From Candidatus Marithrix sp. Canyon 246 (GTDB lineage: Bacteria > Pseudomonadota > Gammaproteobacteria > Beggiatoales > Beggiatoaceae), in the NCBI RefSeq assembly GCF_001723685.1, contig NZ_MCBX01000009.1, forward strand, positions 28,641 through 92,640: a DNA stretch of 64,000 bases, given 5' to 3'. The stretch's first letter is position 1. Each line of letters opens with the position of its first letter. Below the pieces are notes generated by a model, which made no database searches, had not been told where the DNA came from, and worked only from the letters and a program-made list of their open reading frames with translations. The position numbers were made by a program, and so were the translations under genes. Shown in pieces: positions 37,112 through 46,826 of this stretch.

Positions 37112-38188
37112 CTAAATAACTTTTTGTACTTGTTCTCGAATGTCAATAATGTTATCAATCTTCCCACCCATAACAGAAAAAACCCCCGGGGCTTTTTCAC
37201 TTTCTTTAAATAAAATAGGGCGACTATCATCTCCTTCACTTTGAGGCAACACAGTTTTAATTTCCCATAAAGACTCAATATAATTAGAATTCATCAGCAA
37301 TGGTAAATAGCGTGCTGCGTCACGTATCATAGCAGTATATAAACTATCTGATTTATGTATATATTCTTTTTCCTCACGATCTACCCAATGATAATGTGGA
37401 GTATATCTAACATGAGAAAGTGAATGAAGCTTTCGGCTTGGAAAAGGCATACAAGAAAAAAAAGGTCCATCCATTACTGTAATCCCCACTTTTTTTAATG
37501 GATCAGGCACTTCAATTAATGCCATTTCAGTGTACTCATGTTTTAGTGGAATCATTTCTAATTTGGCATCCACTATAAGTCTATTTAAGTTTGAGTAAGT
37601 GCAATTAAATATCCTATCTACTGTTATGGTTTTTTGATTTTGCCCTTCTTGTATAACAACAACATCCTTTTCTATATGAATAACAGTCGAATTTAGTCGT
37701 ATATCTATATCTGTCTTTGCTAACTTTGTGGCAATTATTTCTTTTAATATAACGGCATCAAAGGCATATTCTTTAACTTTAAAAACATCATTAATAAGAT
37801 GTCTATTAAATAACTTTTTTATATCATCAGGGGCTTCGCTAACTGGTGCTCCAATACGTTGACAAAATTTATAAAATTGAACAGCAGACACCTTAGATTG
37901 ATGTGCAATTGCATAATATTTATCAAAACTGTTATCTACACACTCAGGAAATTCTTTAACAAAATGAGTAAAATTTTGCCTTGAACGAAGTGCGGTTAAA
38001 AAACTTCGAGGATAATGGTAGCCTTGATGGATACGTGCTTGATTTATATAAGAGGCACGCTGCATAAAATCATTTTCTGATTCGACTAGAATTACTTGAT
38101 GCCCATGCTTATTAAGTTCTAAAGCAACCAGACAACCATAAAATCCACCGCCTATTACTAAGTTTTTTGACATATCATTTATTATCAA
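37112..38188 (-). CDS. FAD-dependent oxidoreductase (DAO family)
   Basis: The 358-residue protein starts NLVIGGGFYGCLVALELNKH (FAD-binding GxGxxG variant GGGFYG), then the RASYINQARIHQGYHYPRS substrate segment and VMGGKIDNII near the C-terminus. ATG at 38173 would start it at MSKNLV; the ATG at 38188 adds five residues and neither has a clear ribosome binding site. As first gene of the glycan operon it probably oxidises a sugar or amino-sugar precursor. A cofactor-biogenesis role is also possible. Confidence 0.75.
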   Translation of the reverse strand: MIINDMSKNLVIGGGFYGCLVALELNKHGHQVILVESENDFMQRASYINQARIHQGYHYPRSFLTALRSRQNFTHFVKEFPECVDNSFDKYYAIAHQSKVSAVQFYKFCQRIGAPVSEAPDDIKKLFNRHLINDVFKVKEYAFDAVILKEIIATKLAKTDIDIRLNSTVIHIEKDVVVIQEGQNQKTITVDRIFNCTYSNLNRLIVDAKLEMIPLKHEYTEMALIEVPDPLKKVGITVMDGPFFSCMPFPSRKLHSLSHVRYTPHYHWVDREEKEYIHKSDSLYTAMIRDAARYLPLLMNSNYIESLWEIKTVLPQSEGDDSRPILFKESEKAPGVFSVMGGKIDNIIDIREQVQKVI

Positions 38189-38335
38189 TTATCATCCAAC
38201 AATTGTTTAATTATGCTAACATGTTCATTAATCATCCCATTCATTACTACATTATAGATAATAACATTCACCTAAACCATTAACCAAGTGTTATGAATTA
38301 GGTTATGCTAACCCCTAACTTGCTGTAGATAATTT

Positions 38336-38899
38336 ATGACAATGATACCGATTAAAGAACAGTTTGTAGAAGCCGAAAATGCTTGGGATTTAGAACGCCT
38401 GTACACAGATTTAGCTGAGGCAAAAGGTAGAACTCTCAGTCCAACGGAGAAATTATACTTACGTGGCTTACTATCTGGTCATAGCCCCGCTGAAATCGCT
38501 GAAAAATGTCACAAAAGTGCTGGAGGAGTTAAAGTATATTTAAGTAGTACTGTCTATCAATATGTTAAGATGCTCGCAAACAAGGAAAATGAAAAGTTAG
38601 AAAACTGGACAAATATCCGTAAATGGCTTGAGGGAATCGGCTATAAGCGATCTAGTTTATATGGAAAAAATGTGTTTAATTTAACCTGCAATCACAGTAC
38701 TCAGAGTACTCAATGTCAAAAAATTGATAATTGGAATGTTAATTCTCCCTCAACCAGAGAAATAGAAAGTAAACACGAACTGGAAAAAGCTAATTTAATG
38801 ATTGAACAGCGAAACAAAGAAAATGAATTGTTAAGGCAACAGGTGAGTGATTTGAGAGAAATAATTGGCTTACTTAAAAAAGCCGAAAAACCAGAATGA
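38336..38899 (+). CDS. Paralogue of the HTH/coiled-coil protein
   Basis: The 187-residue protein is near-identical to the 24935-25471 gene from NAWDLERLYTDLAEAKGRTL through WLEGIGYKRSS. It diverges in the linker (GKNVFNLTCNHSTQ) and has a similar coiled-coil end (ELEKANLMIEQRNKENELLR). Here it precedes the phosphatase remnant instead of following the phosphatase. It appears intact. Confidence 0.65.
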   Translation: MTMIPIKEQFVEAENAWDLERLYTDLAEAKGRTLSPTEKLYLRGLLSGHSPAEIAEKCHKSAGGVKVYLSSTVYQYVKMLANKENEKLENWTNIRKWLEGIGYKRSSLYGKNVFNLTCNHSTQSTQCQKIDNWNVNSPSTREIESKHELEKANLMIEQRNKENELLRQQVSDLREIIGLLKKAEKPE

Positions 38900-38911
38900 A
38901 TAATTTAAAAT

Positions 38912-39113
38912 AAAGAACAATATGCTGGAGATCGGATTCAAGGCAAACGACAATATCAACAAGATATTCAAAAAACCTGTAGCAGCAAAAAAGATGGTGA
39001 AGAAATTACTAGATGCTGTAGAGAAAAAAAACAAACGCTATCAAGATAATGCTACGGCTTTAATTGTTACTATTCCTAAAAAACCTAATTTTTTTAGAAG
39101 GTTATTTAACTAA
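38912..39113 (+). pseudogene. PP2C phosphatase remnant
   Basis: The start (EEQYAGDRIQGKRQYQQD) is joined directly to the end (IFKKPVAAKKMVKKLL through PKKPNFFRRLFN) of the phosphatase at 24110-24931. The join is out of frame, so the codons for all metal-binding motifs between are lost. It is the second half of the duplicated phosphatase/HTH block. Confidence 0.85.
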
Positions 39114-39114
39114 T

Positions 39115-39363
39115 ATGAGCATAGCTACTCTCACAAACACCGAACAGATGACTATTCCCAAAGATGTCCTTATTTTTTTGGGTATTAAAATCGGAGATAA
39201 GCTGGATTTTATGATTGAAAAAGATCATGTAATATTACGCCCAGCAGCGACAGTGGATGTTCGCGACTTAAAAGGGATACTAAAACGTGAAACCAACAAA
39301 ATTGTTTCAATTGAAGAAATGAATGCAGCTATTGTTCGTGGTGCAACAGGAGAACCGGAATGA
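39115..39363 (+). CDS. AbrB-type antitoxin
   Basis: The 82-residue protein has the swapped-hairpin AbrB pattern TEQMTIPKDVLIFLGIKIGD, then KLDFMIEKDHVILRPA. A toxin-binding tail with VRDLKGILKRE follows. ATG 39115 is chosen because an upstream TTG (39064) lies in phosphatase remnant sequence. It overlaps the PIN gene by ATGA. It would hold the toxin and repress its own operon. Confidence 0.85.
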   Translation: MSIATLTNTEQMTIPKDVLIFLGIKIGDKLDFMIEKDHVILRPAATVDVRDLKGILKRETNKIVSIEEMNAAIVRGATGEPE

Positions 39364-39749
39364 TAGGATTAGATACCAACATATTGGTACGTTATCTGGT
39401 GCAAGATGATCCTATTCAATCTGCTCAAGTGAATCAATTCATTGAACAAACACTTATTGACAGAAAAAAATTATTTATTAACCATATAGTTTTATGTGAA
39501 CTGGTTTGGGTTTTGACAAGAGCTTACGATTATCCCAAACTCAAAGTGGTTGAGGTGATAGAAAAAATTCTACTTGCTCATCAGTTTGAGATTGAAGATA
39601 AAAGCAGCGTTTGGGAAGCACTGAATGATTTTAAAACAAGCCGGGCAGATTTTGCTGATTGTCTGATTGGAGTGAAAAATAGCAATGCTGGCTGTGAAAA
39701 AACTTGGAGCTTTGATAAAGCCACCTATCAACTAGATAATTTCACTTAA
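39360..39749 (+). CDS. VapC-like PIN toxin, intact
   Basis: This 129-residue protein has all PIN aspartates: MIGLDTNILVRYLVQDDPIQ, LCELVWVL, then FKTSRADFADCLIG and SFDKATYQLDNF. With the AbrB partner it forms the only toxin-antitoxin pair in the left two thirds of the window in which both genes look intact. The target is unknown; such toxins cut tRNA or rRNA. Confidence 0.85.
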   Translation: MIGLDTNILVRYLVQDDPIQSAQVNQFIEQTLIDRKKLFINHIVLCELVWVLTRAYDYPKLKVVEVIEKILLAHQFEIEDKSSVWEALNDFKTSRADFADCLIGVKNSNAGCEKTWSFDKATYQLDNFT

Positions 39750-39765
39750 AATGAATTCAATTTTT

Positions 39766-40587
39766 CTACATGGTATATTTTAAACCCTTATCAGAACCAG
39801 CTATTAATAAAGCTACTATCATTGATAAAATCACATAAATTATAAAAAAATATAACCCTATCTGTACTTCGGCATGAGTTGAATTATCTTGGTTGGTGGT
39901 AAAGTAGGTTAATAATAATGCTACTACAAATACATCTGCCATTGACCATTTGCCCAAGGGTTTAATAATTTCTATGCTTTTCGCGGCAAGTGGTTGAATA
40001 AAAGCAATGCCCATTAGAAGGGTTTTCAAGATCGGTATCACTACACTAAATATTATTAACGGTAATGCAACGAATAAATTGTCTGATTTCCATAATGATT
40101 CAATCGTTGAAATAATACCTTTTGATTGGAACATAAAAATAACTTTTCCAAATACTGGCACTTCCTGATAAGCAACCATCATTAAAATCGGTGCAAATAA
40201 TCCCACTAGCAAAGCTATTAATGAAATCATTAGCATTGTCGGCAAAAAAACATTGGTTTTATAAGTAAATCCTAAAAACGCTAGCATTATTATAAAAAAA
40301 CTGATAGTTGCTATAATGCTCAGTTGCTTATAATATTGCCTTTGCTTTAGAATCGCTTCTAATTGTTGTTTTTCCTCAGAATGCCCAGTATATTTTCCAA
40401 AAGAAATACCTTCAGTTATTTGCTTCAATACAGTTACGATTTTATCTTCTGCTTTTAAGCGATCTGTAAATTTCTGAGTTTGACGCTCATAATTGCAAGC
40501 GGCTGAATAAGCAACCCAACTAGTTAATATTAAAATACAAGTAAATGTTGCATATATAATATAAAATCTGGTTGACATATCAATCAA
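39766..40587 (-). CDS. PqiA-like membrane protein
   Basis: The 273-residue protein has a N-terminal helix (FYIIYATFTCILILTSWVAY), a soluble loop of about 60 residues and five or six further helices. The C-terminal part has VIPILKTLLMGIAFIQPLAA and LGKWSMADVFVVALLLTYF, which is the PqiA signature GKWSMxDVFVVA. PqiA belongs to a lipid-transport system with PqiB and PqiC, but no such partner is next to it here. It overlaps the rhodanese gene by eight bases. Confidence 0.75.
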   Translation of the reverse strand: MIDMSTRFYIIYATFTCILILTSWVAYSAACNYERQTQKFTDRLKAEDKIVTVLKQITEGISFGKYTGHSEEKQQLEAILKQRQYYKQLSIIATISFFIIMLAFLGFTYKTNVFLPTMLMISLIALLVGLFAPILMMVAYQEVPVFGKVIFMFQSKGIISTIESLWKSDNLFVALPLIIFSVVIPILKTLLMGIAFIQPLAAKSIEIIKPLGKWSMADVFVVALLLTYFTTNQDNSTHAEVQIGLYFFIIYVILSMIVALLIAGSDKGLKYTM

Positions 40588-40909
40588 ACATCATAGGTTC
40601 AATTGGCAATCCTTGACGCGCCCAACTTACAATTCCACCACTAAGATTATAAACATTATCATAACCCTGTTGCATCATATACATACATGCTTGACCAGAT
40701 CTGGCTCCAGTACGACAATAAAATACTACTTGTTCATCTTTAGGTATTTCATTTGTACGAACAGGCAAGGTATTTAATGGCATTGCTTTGCCGGTATTAA
40801 TAGATGCTTGTGCCATTTCTTGTGTAGTGCGTACATCAATTAGTAACGGTGGTTTTTCTGATTTTAATAAATCGGCTAATTCAGTAGAATTAATTTCTTT
40901 TACAAACAT
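40580..40909 (-). CDS. Rhodanese-like sulfurtransferase
   Basis: From MFVKEINSTELADLLKSEKP the protein is a single rhodanese domain of about 109 residues with LIDVRTTQEM and the active-site loop CRTGARS, followed by NLSGGIVSWARQGLPIE. The ATG at 40909 replaces the longer start at 40966, which overlaps the surE leader. It carries sulfur from thiosulfate or persulfide to an unknown acceptor. Confidence 0.88.
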   Translation of the reverse strand: MFVKEINSTELADLLKSEKPPLLIDVRTTQEMAQASINTGKAMPLNTLPVRTNEIPKDEQVVFYCRTGARSGQACMYMMQQGYDNVYNLSGGIVSWARQGLPIEPMMFD

Positions 40910-40978
40910 AATATTATTCTCTTTTGATTTAGATTTGTAATAAAATTGGGGTATCTTAAACGACACACAAGACTAAAA

Positions 40979-41728
40979 ATGAAAATATTAGTAAGTAATG
41001 ACGATGGTCATCAAGCCCAAGGCATATTATGTTTGGTAGAAACATTAGAAAAATTTGCTGATATCACAGTGGTTGCACCTGATCGCAATCGTAGTGGTGC
41101 TAGTAACTCTTTAACTTTGGAATATCCAATTCGCGCACAAACAGCAGCAAATGGCTTTATTTATGTTGACGGTACACCTACTGATTGTGTCCATTTAGCA
41201 CTTACGGGTTTACTTGACAATTTGCCAGATATTGTAGTTTCAGGAATTAACGCAGGGGCAAATTTAGGAGATGATGTTATATATTCTGGTACAGTAGCAG
41301 CGGCTATGGAAGGTAGAAATTTAGGATTTCCAGCATTAGCAGTGTCTATGGCATCTCACCACCCTAAACATTATGACACTGGGGCTAAAGTAGTAGCAGA
41401 TTTACTAAAACGTTTAAAAGTAGATAAACTGTCTTTACCAGTAAATACGATTTTAAATATCAATGTACCAGATTGCCCTTGGGAACAATTAGCAGGAACG
41501 CAAATAACCCGTTTAGGCAACCGCCATCAATCTGAACCAGCTGTGAAAAGTCAAGATCCACGGGGTCGCCCAGTGTATTGGATCGGACCAACAGGTTCTG
41601 AACAAGATGCCGGACCGGGTACGGATTTTTATGCGGTAAATCAAGGTTTTGTATCAATAACACCTTTGCATATAGATTTAACTAGTTATGCAGCTTTGGA
41701 TGCTATGAAAACATGGTTGAATGATTAA
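40979..41728 (+). CDS. surE: 5'/3'-nucleotidase SurE
   Basis: From [16 protein letters not shown] the 249-residue protein has the metal-binding [17 protein letters not shown] with the loop around Ser, [12 protein letters not shown] and [20 protein letters not shown]. It matches SurE over full length. It removes phosphate from nucleotides. Convergent with parE by four bases of overlap. Confidence 0.95.
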   Translation: MKILVSNDDGHQAQGILCLVETLEKFADITVVAPDRNRSGASNSLTLEYPIRAQTAANGFIYVDGTPTDCVHLALTGLLDNLPDIVVSGINAGANLGDDVIYSGTVAAAMEGRNLGFPALAVSMASHHPKHYDTGAKVVADLLKRLKVDKLSLPVNTILNINVPDCPWEQLAGTQITRLGNRHQSEPAVKSQDPRGRPVYWIGPTGSEQDAGPGTDFYAVNQGFVSITPLHIDLTSYAALDAMKTWLND

Positions 41729-43611
41729 TTTAATGCCGCTAAATTACCTTTATTTTCTAGCCATGCTTTACGAGCAGGAGCTTTTTTCTTAGCTAATAAC
41801 ATATTCATTATTTGTTCTGTTTCTTCTTTTTCATCTAAACTTAGTTGAAGTAAGCGGCGAGTTTCCACTGACATCGTAGTTTCACGTAGTTGCAATGGGT
41901 TCATTTCTCCTAAGCCTTTGAAGCGTTGTATATTGACGGTACCACGCTTTTTTTCTGTCGCTATTTTGTTTAATATTGCTTGTTTTTCTTCTTCATTGAG
42001 AGCGTAATAAATATTATTGCCAATATCTATACGATATAATGGCGGAGTTGATATATAAACATGTCCATTTTCAACCAGTTTGGGAAAGTGTTTTACAAAT
42101 AAGGCACATAATAAAGTAGCAATATGGGCACCATCTGAATCAGCGTCTGCTAGTATGCAAACTTTACCATAACGTAAATTTTCTATATCTTCGCTACCGG
42201 GATCAATGCCTAATGCTACTGCAATATCATGTACTTCTTGTGACGCAAGAACTTGATTTGTATCTACTTCCCATGTATTTAAAATTTTGCCGCGTAATGG
42301 CATTACGGCTTGAAAGCTACGATCACGGGCTTGTTTACATGAACCGCCAGCACTATCGCCTTCAACTAAAAATAATTCAGTTCTTTTAAAGTCTTGAAGA
42401 CTACAGTCAGCTAATTTGCCCGGTAAAGCTGGTCCATTAGTAGCTTTTTTACGTACTACCTTCTTATCTGCACGCAGACGCTTTTGAGCATGGCTAATTA
42501 CTAATTCAGCAATTTTTTCTCCAATTTCAATATGTTGATTCAGCCACAAACTAAAAGCATCGCGTACTACTCCTGATACAAAACTAGCACAAGTGCGTGA
42601 AGATAAACGTTCCTTAGTTTGTCCAGAAAATTGTGGTTCTTCTAATTTAACTGATAATAAATAGCTGCAACGTTCCCAAACATCTTCAGGTGCAAGCTTA
42701 ACTCCACGCGGCAATAAGTTACGATAATCACAAAATTCTCGCATTGCTTCCAATAATCCGCCGCGTAAACCATTTACATGAGTTCCACCTTGAGAAGTAG
42801 GAATTAAATTAACATAACTTTCAGTTAATAAATTGCCTTCAGGAATCCACATTAAAGCATAATCAACAGCTTCAGTAGTGGCTTTAAACCTACCAATAAA
42901 AGGATCCTCTGGAAAACTTTCTATATCACCTAAAGTATCTAACAAATAAGTACTAAGTCCATCCTTATAATACCACTCCATTTTTTCGCCGCTATTTTCA
43001 TCTTCAAAACTGATTTTTAAACCAGCACAAAGTACAGCTTTAGCGCGTAAAATATGAATTAAACGTGGTAGCGAAAATTTTGGAGAATCAAAATAGTCAG
43101 AATTAGGCCAAAAGCGTAGCGTGGTACCAGTATTACGTTTACCAACTTTACCAATGACTTCTAATTCAGAAGTTTTATCACCATCAGCAAAAGTCATTTG
43201 ATACAACTGAGCATTGCGTTTAATGCTAACTTCTAACTTATTAGACAGCGCATTAACTACCGAAATTCCAACACCATGTAAACCGCCAGAAAATTGATAA
43301 TTTTTATTAGAAAATTTACCACCAGCATGTAAGCGCGTCAAAATAACTTCCACGCCGCTAATACCCAAAGAAGGATGCTGATCCACGGGCATTCCGCGCC
43401 CATTATCACGTACACTTAAAGAACCATCAGCATGTAATACAACATCAATACGATTTGCATGACCAGCGATAGCTTCATCAACACTATTATCTATAACCTC
43501 TTGTGCCAAATGGTTAGGTCGAGTAGTATCAGTGTACATACCCGGACGTTTGCGTACTGGATCCAGCCCAGTTAAGACTTCAATATCGGCAGCATCATAA
43601 GTTTTAGTCAT
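41725..43611 (-). CDS. parE: DNA topoisomerase IV subunit B
   Basis: This 628-residue protein carries the GHKL motifs [26 protein letters not shown] and [15 protein letters not shown]. The toprim part has [12 protein letters not shown] and [14 protein letters not shown], and the C-terminus [11 protein letters not shown]. The sequence around [12 protein letters not shown] marks ParE rather than GyrB. It relaxes and decatenates DNA with ParC, which is not in the window. Confidence 0.96.
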   Translation of the reverse strand: MTKTYDAADIEVLTGLDPVRKRPGMYTDTTRPNHLAQEVIDNSVDEAIAGHANRIDVVLHADGSLSVRDNGRGMPVDQHPSLGISGVEVILTRLHAGGKFSNKNYQFSGGLHGVGISVVNALSNKLEVSIKRNAQLYQMTFADGDKTSELEVIGKVGKRNTGTTLRFWPNSDYFDSPKFSLPRLIHILRAKAVLCAGLKISFEDENSGEKMEWYYKDGLSTYLLDTLGDIESFPEDPFIGRFKATTEAVDYALMWIPEGNLLTESYVNLIPTSQGGTHVNGLRGGLLEAMREFCDYRNLLPRGVKLAPEDVWERCSYLLSVKLEEPQFSGQTKERLSSRTCASFVSGVVRDAFSLWLNQHIEIGEKIAELVISHAQKRLRADKKVVRKKATNGPALPGKLADCSLQDFKRTELFLVEGDSAGGSCKQARDRSFQAVMPLRGKILNTWEVDTNQVLASQEVHDIAVALGIDPGSEDIENLRYGKVCILADADSDGAHIATLLCALFVKHFPKLVENGHVYISTPPLYRIDIGNNIYYALNEEEKQAILNKIATEKKRGTVNIQRFKGLGEMNPLQLRETTMSVETRRLLQLSLDEKEETEQIMNMLLAKKKAPARKAWLENKGNLAALN

Positions 43612-43633
43612 AATTATTTTCCCTATTAATTAA

Positions 43634-43785
43634 CATACAGCTTGACAAACAATCAATTTGCCTTGACAGCTGACTTCAGTAAAATATCTTCTTAATATTG
43701 GTATATAGTCTAATATTTTCCAATTACGTTGCCAACATCCTTTTTTTGATACGCCGCTCTTCTGAGTGGTTATATTTGTCATAAC
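43634..43785 (-). pseudogene. Methyltransferase remnant
   Basis: The minus strand matches the end of the gene at 46827-47303 (KKGCWQRNWKILDYIPILRR, YFTEVSCQGKLIVCQA). It is then joined by deletion to its YDKYNRSE segment. No open frame remains. The region 43786-43925 holds nothing I can identify. Confidence 0.75.
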
Positions 43786-43925
43786 TTTGAGATTGTGAGA
43801 TATGATTAATTTATTTGATAACATCATAATATAAATCAAATGATAATTAATGAACGAATTGCAATTCAAAAGACTTTGACTAATTGAGAACATAATTAAT
43901 AATAGCAACCAACAAGAGCCAAAAA

Positions 43926-44035
43926 TGTAGGCTGGGTTAGATTTTTTTACGCAGTAAAAAAACGTAACCCAGCAAAGCGTGATAAATGCTGGGTTACGTT
44001 ATTGAGCTACGCTCAAGAAGCTAACCCAGCCTACA
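43926..44035. repeat. Inverted repeat TGTAGGCTGGGTTAG
   Basis: Outer arms 43926-43940 and 44021-44035 are perfectly complementary. Inner arms AACGTAACCCAGCA / TGCTGGGTTACGTT are also complementary. Related units occur at 46687-46773, 47349-47445 and 49309-49420. Confidence 0.8.
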
Positions 44036-44105
44036 ATGATATAATTAAATCATGAAAATATTTGGCGACTGCAAGAACAGATCTGTTCCGGTGATGACTT
44101 TTTTT

Positions 44106-45899
44106 TTAGGAGATTTTTTTCCACACCAACCTATCAAACCCAACAGCAACCACACTAATTAATTGTAATTTAAAGACATTATCATATTTAGATTCCAATT
44201 CTGTTCGATAATCAAGCAATTGTTGTTTAGCCTGTTCTAATTTTTCCTGCACAGGTTCCAAGGCTTCCAATTTTGCCACAGTTAATTTCTTAACTTCTTC
44301 TCCGCTTAAACCAACTTCAGATAATTTCAAATATTTAAATTCCAGTAGAAAATTTTGCAAGCTGGTATGACGAAAATCTGGGCGAAGCAGTATTGTTAAA
44401 TCAGTATAACGCCGTTTTACTGGCATTTCTGAATCCATCATATACCAGACATCATTAAAAAGTACTGTTAAAAAAGCCGTTTTAATAGTCAGTTCATTAG
44501 CATCTTTATAGTCACGATTATCAAATACCTTAAAATAACGCTGTGTCATAAAATCACAGATTGGTTGTAAATCGCTACTTTGGTAAAAATCCTTAGCCAT
44601 TTGGCGGAGTGTTTCACGTTCTGTGTCTGATGGTAATAACATCTTAAACAGATGTTCAACATAAAGTTTTCTTACCACATTATTGGGTATTTTAAAACGT
44701 AATTCACGCAGTTCAGTTTTTCCATCCAAGGTTAAAATACCCAAATAATAAAGCAAAGAGATTATAAATTGATTGCTTTGATTGGTTTTTAACATTTCTT
44801 CAATACCAAAACGATTGGCAAGTAATGATAGAATCAAAGGCGGAGTTTTATTTAGTGCTTGCTTTAATATGCCTATTCCATTAGGCAAACGAGATAGATA
44901 AATGAGTTTGTTTAAATCCATTGTCAAATTTTCATCTAACATTTGACTAGGAAATTGGCAATTATGTTGTAAATATTTGAGACAATACAGTGCTAAAGTT
45001 GGATTATAAACCAATTCATTGCTCATATCGCTAAAACTATAACCATTATAAAAGGCTTGCATTATAAGAAGTGCATCTTTGACATCTTCTGGCTTAAGTC
45101 CACATTCTACAACGACTTTTTTCAAAACAGCTTCAAGTTCTGCTTGTTTAAATCCACATAAATCATTAAACTCTGGCTGAAAATAAATATTTTCGGCAAC
45201 ATTATAAGCTGTAGTCATATCACTCAACAAAATTGGAGACGCGCCAGTAATAAAAACTCGTTCCAAACCTAATCCACCACTGGCAGATTTAACTGTTCTG
45301 AACAGTGCTTTGACTAAACTTTCTGCGGATGTCAGTGTTTGATAGCGTTCTGGGTTGATTTCACCTCTTCCCATCATGACTTCATTGGCAAAATTATCAT
45401 ATTCGTCAATTAACAAGTAGAGGCGATAAGGAGTTTGTCGCACTGCACTTAACATGGAAAAAAACGAATCAATAGTATCTTCTTGATTAATTTGGATATA
45501 TCCTTTAGGAAGCAAAGATTGATACTTGTCAGCAAAATCTTGAATACAGCGATTGATATAGTGATATAATCGCATTTCTATTTGTTGCGGTTCACCTTTT
45601 GGATTGACATTGGAAAAATCCCACTTCATCACTAAATATTGATTATGTAGAGGAGTAGGATTTTTACCAATCGCTAAATCACCAAACAATTTTTCAAATT
45701 CATCCGCTTTTGCTACATCGTAGTAATTCTCTAGCATTGACAAAAGTAAAGATTTACCAAATCGGCGTGGGCGTAGGAATAATAATTGATCACCAGCATC
45801 TTCAATCAGTCGAATGTGGTTGCTACGATCCACATAAAAATAATTGTTGGTGATAATTCTATAGAAATTGCTTATTCCATAAGGAAATTTTAACGGCAT
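44106..45899 (-). CDS. AAA-ATPase-like / PD-(D/E)XK superfamily protein (DUF1703)
   Basis: The 597-residue protein starts MPLKFPYGISNFYRIITNNY, the usual YxVDRS lead-in. It has a Walker A variant PRRFGKSLLLSML near residue 43 and Walker B YLLIDEYDNFAN. The C-terminal nuclease core lies around LLEFKYLKLSE, then KLQLISVVAVGFDRLVWKKI. Family members are numerous in mat-forming and gut bacteria. The function is not established. Confidence 0.85.
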   Translation of the reverse strand: MPLKFPYGISNFYRIITNNYFYVDRSNHIRLIEDAGDQLLFLRPRRFGKSLLLSMLENYYDVAKADEFEKLFGDLAIGKNPTPLHNQYLVMKWDFSNVNPKGEPQQIEMRLYHYINRCIQDFADKYQSLLPKGYIQINQEDTIDSFFSMLSAVRQTPYRLYLLIDEYDNFANEVMMGRGEINPERYQTLTSAESLVKALFRTVKSASGGLGLERVFITGASPILLSDMTTAYNVAENIYFQPEFNDLCGFKQAELEAVLKKVVVECGLKPEDVKDALLIMQAFYNGYSFSDMSNELVYNPTLALYCLKYLQHNCQFPSQMLDENLTMDLNKLIYLSRLPNGIGILKQALNKTPPLILSLLANRFGIEEMLKTNQSNQFIISLLYYLGILTLDGKTELRELRFKIPNNVVRKLYVEHLFKMLLPSDTERETLRQMAKDFYQSSDLQPICDFMTQRYFKVFDNRDYKDANELTIKTAFLTVLFNDVWYMMDSEMPVKRRYTDLTILLRPDFRHTSLQNFLLEFKYLKLSEVGLSGEEVKKLTVAKLEALEPVQEKLEQAKQQLLDYRTELESKYDNVFKLQLISVVAVGFDRLVWKKIS

Positions 45900-45930
45900 A
45901 AGGTGTTCTCTGTTGTTTTCAATGAAGCAG

Positions 45931-45977
45931 TTGGCTATAATGAATAGTTAGCTGGTAAAACTATTCATTATAGCCAA
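45931..45977. repeat. 17-base perfect inverted repeat upstream of the DUF1703 gene
   Basis: Arms TTGGCTATAATGAATAG (45931-45947) and its complement at 45961-45977 flank a 13-base loop containing GCTGG. It lies about 30 bases upstream of the 45899 start codon. It could be an operator or a stem-loop in the leader. Confidence 0.6.
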
Positions 45978-46058
45978 CATAGCTATCTATCAGTACAATA
46001 TATATTTCCAATTCAAATAATACATTGAATAATATTATGTCATTAAAAAAAATAATAG

Positions 46059-46565
46059 CAAATTTCTGCGTTTGAGATTGCTACTGCTTTTCAGCAAAGT
46101 TATGAGGAGGCTTTGGCTGGTATTAGTGCTGGCTTGAGTGGTAAGTCAAAATTAACTCAGTCTAAGTTGAGTCGTGAATTTTCTGCTCAGATTCAGTCTC
46201 ATTATTTTAAATCTTTTGCCGCTCAACGCAATATTTGTTTAGATAATTTGCTATCGAATTTTGAGGTTTTATCTAAGCCAATTTTTCAGGATGATAATCA
46301 GAATCCTTTTTCTGTTAATAAGGATTTGGCAGTTTTAAATAATGAGTTATTTATTATGGCTGGTACAGTTTTGTCGTCAACTGGTAATACCACTGAAGCG
46401 GAAAAATTATTTGTACAAGCACGATATTTTAGTAAAAATGACGAAGAAAAAGCTTTAGCTTCATTTAATTTATTTTATTCGTTGTACTTAACGATACTTC
46501 TTACAACATTTAGTACAACGAATATTAGTTTTATATGGTGTAATTTAATGATTTCCTTAATATAA
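46059..46565 (+). pseudogene. N-terminally truncated TPR-like protein fragment
   Basis: An open frame without a plausible ATG start reads ISAFEIATAFQQSYEEALAG and NEKALASFNLF-like helical text through SKNDEEKALASFNLFYS. It then enters repeat sequence at 46477 and ends at TAA. The segment NTTEAEKLFVQARYFSKNDE looks like a TPR helix pair. A lost first part and an insertion at the 3' end make it a remnant. The family is not certain. Confidence 0.45.
46477..46523. repeat. Inverted repeat ATTCGTTGTACT
   Basis: Arms 46477-46488 and 46512-46523 are perfect complements of 12 bases. It is the shortest member of the GTACAACG family seen here and forms the tail of the TPR-like fragment. Confidence 0.65.
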
Positions 46566-46602
46566 CGTTGTTTTGACTCATCTTGCATTGCAATGGCTAT
46601 TG

Positions 46603-46816
46603 AATAACTGATGTTACGCACTCCGATTCATGTCAATTTTATCATTTGCCCCTCAAAGGGGCAACTTATTAACTCATGTTACGCATTGTAGGTTGGGCTG
46701 ACGAAAGGAAGCCCAACAATTTTCACAATTGTTCCATGACTCGTTGGGCTTCCTCTCGTCAGCCCAACCTACAGGATATATCACAGATAGAAGAGCTGTG
46801 CGTAACATCAGTTATT
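46603..46816. mobile_element. 214-bp MITE-like element with 19-bp perfect terminal repeats
   Basis: Terminal arms AATAACTGATGTTACGCAC (46603-46621) and their exact complement (46798-46816) bound the element. Inside are a hairpin TTGCCCC...GGGGCAA (around 46646-46664) and a long inverted repeat TGTAGGTTGGGCTGACGAAA and complement (46687-46773). There is no transposase gene. A fragment of its right end is at 1181-1230. Confidence 0.65.
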
Positions 46817-46826
46817 AATACATATC

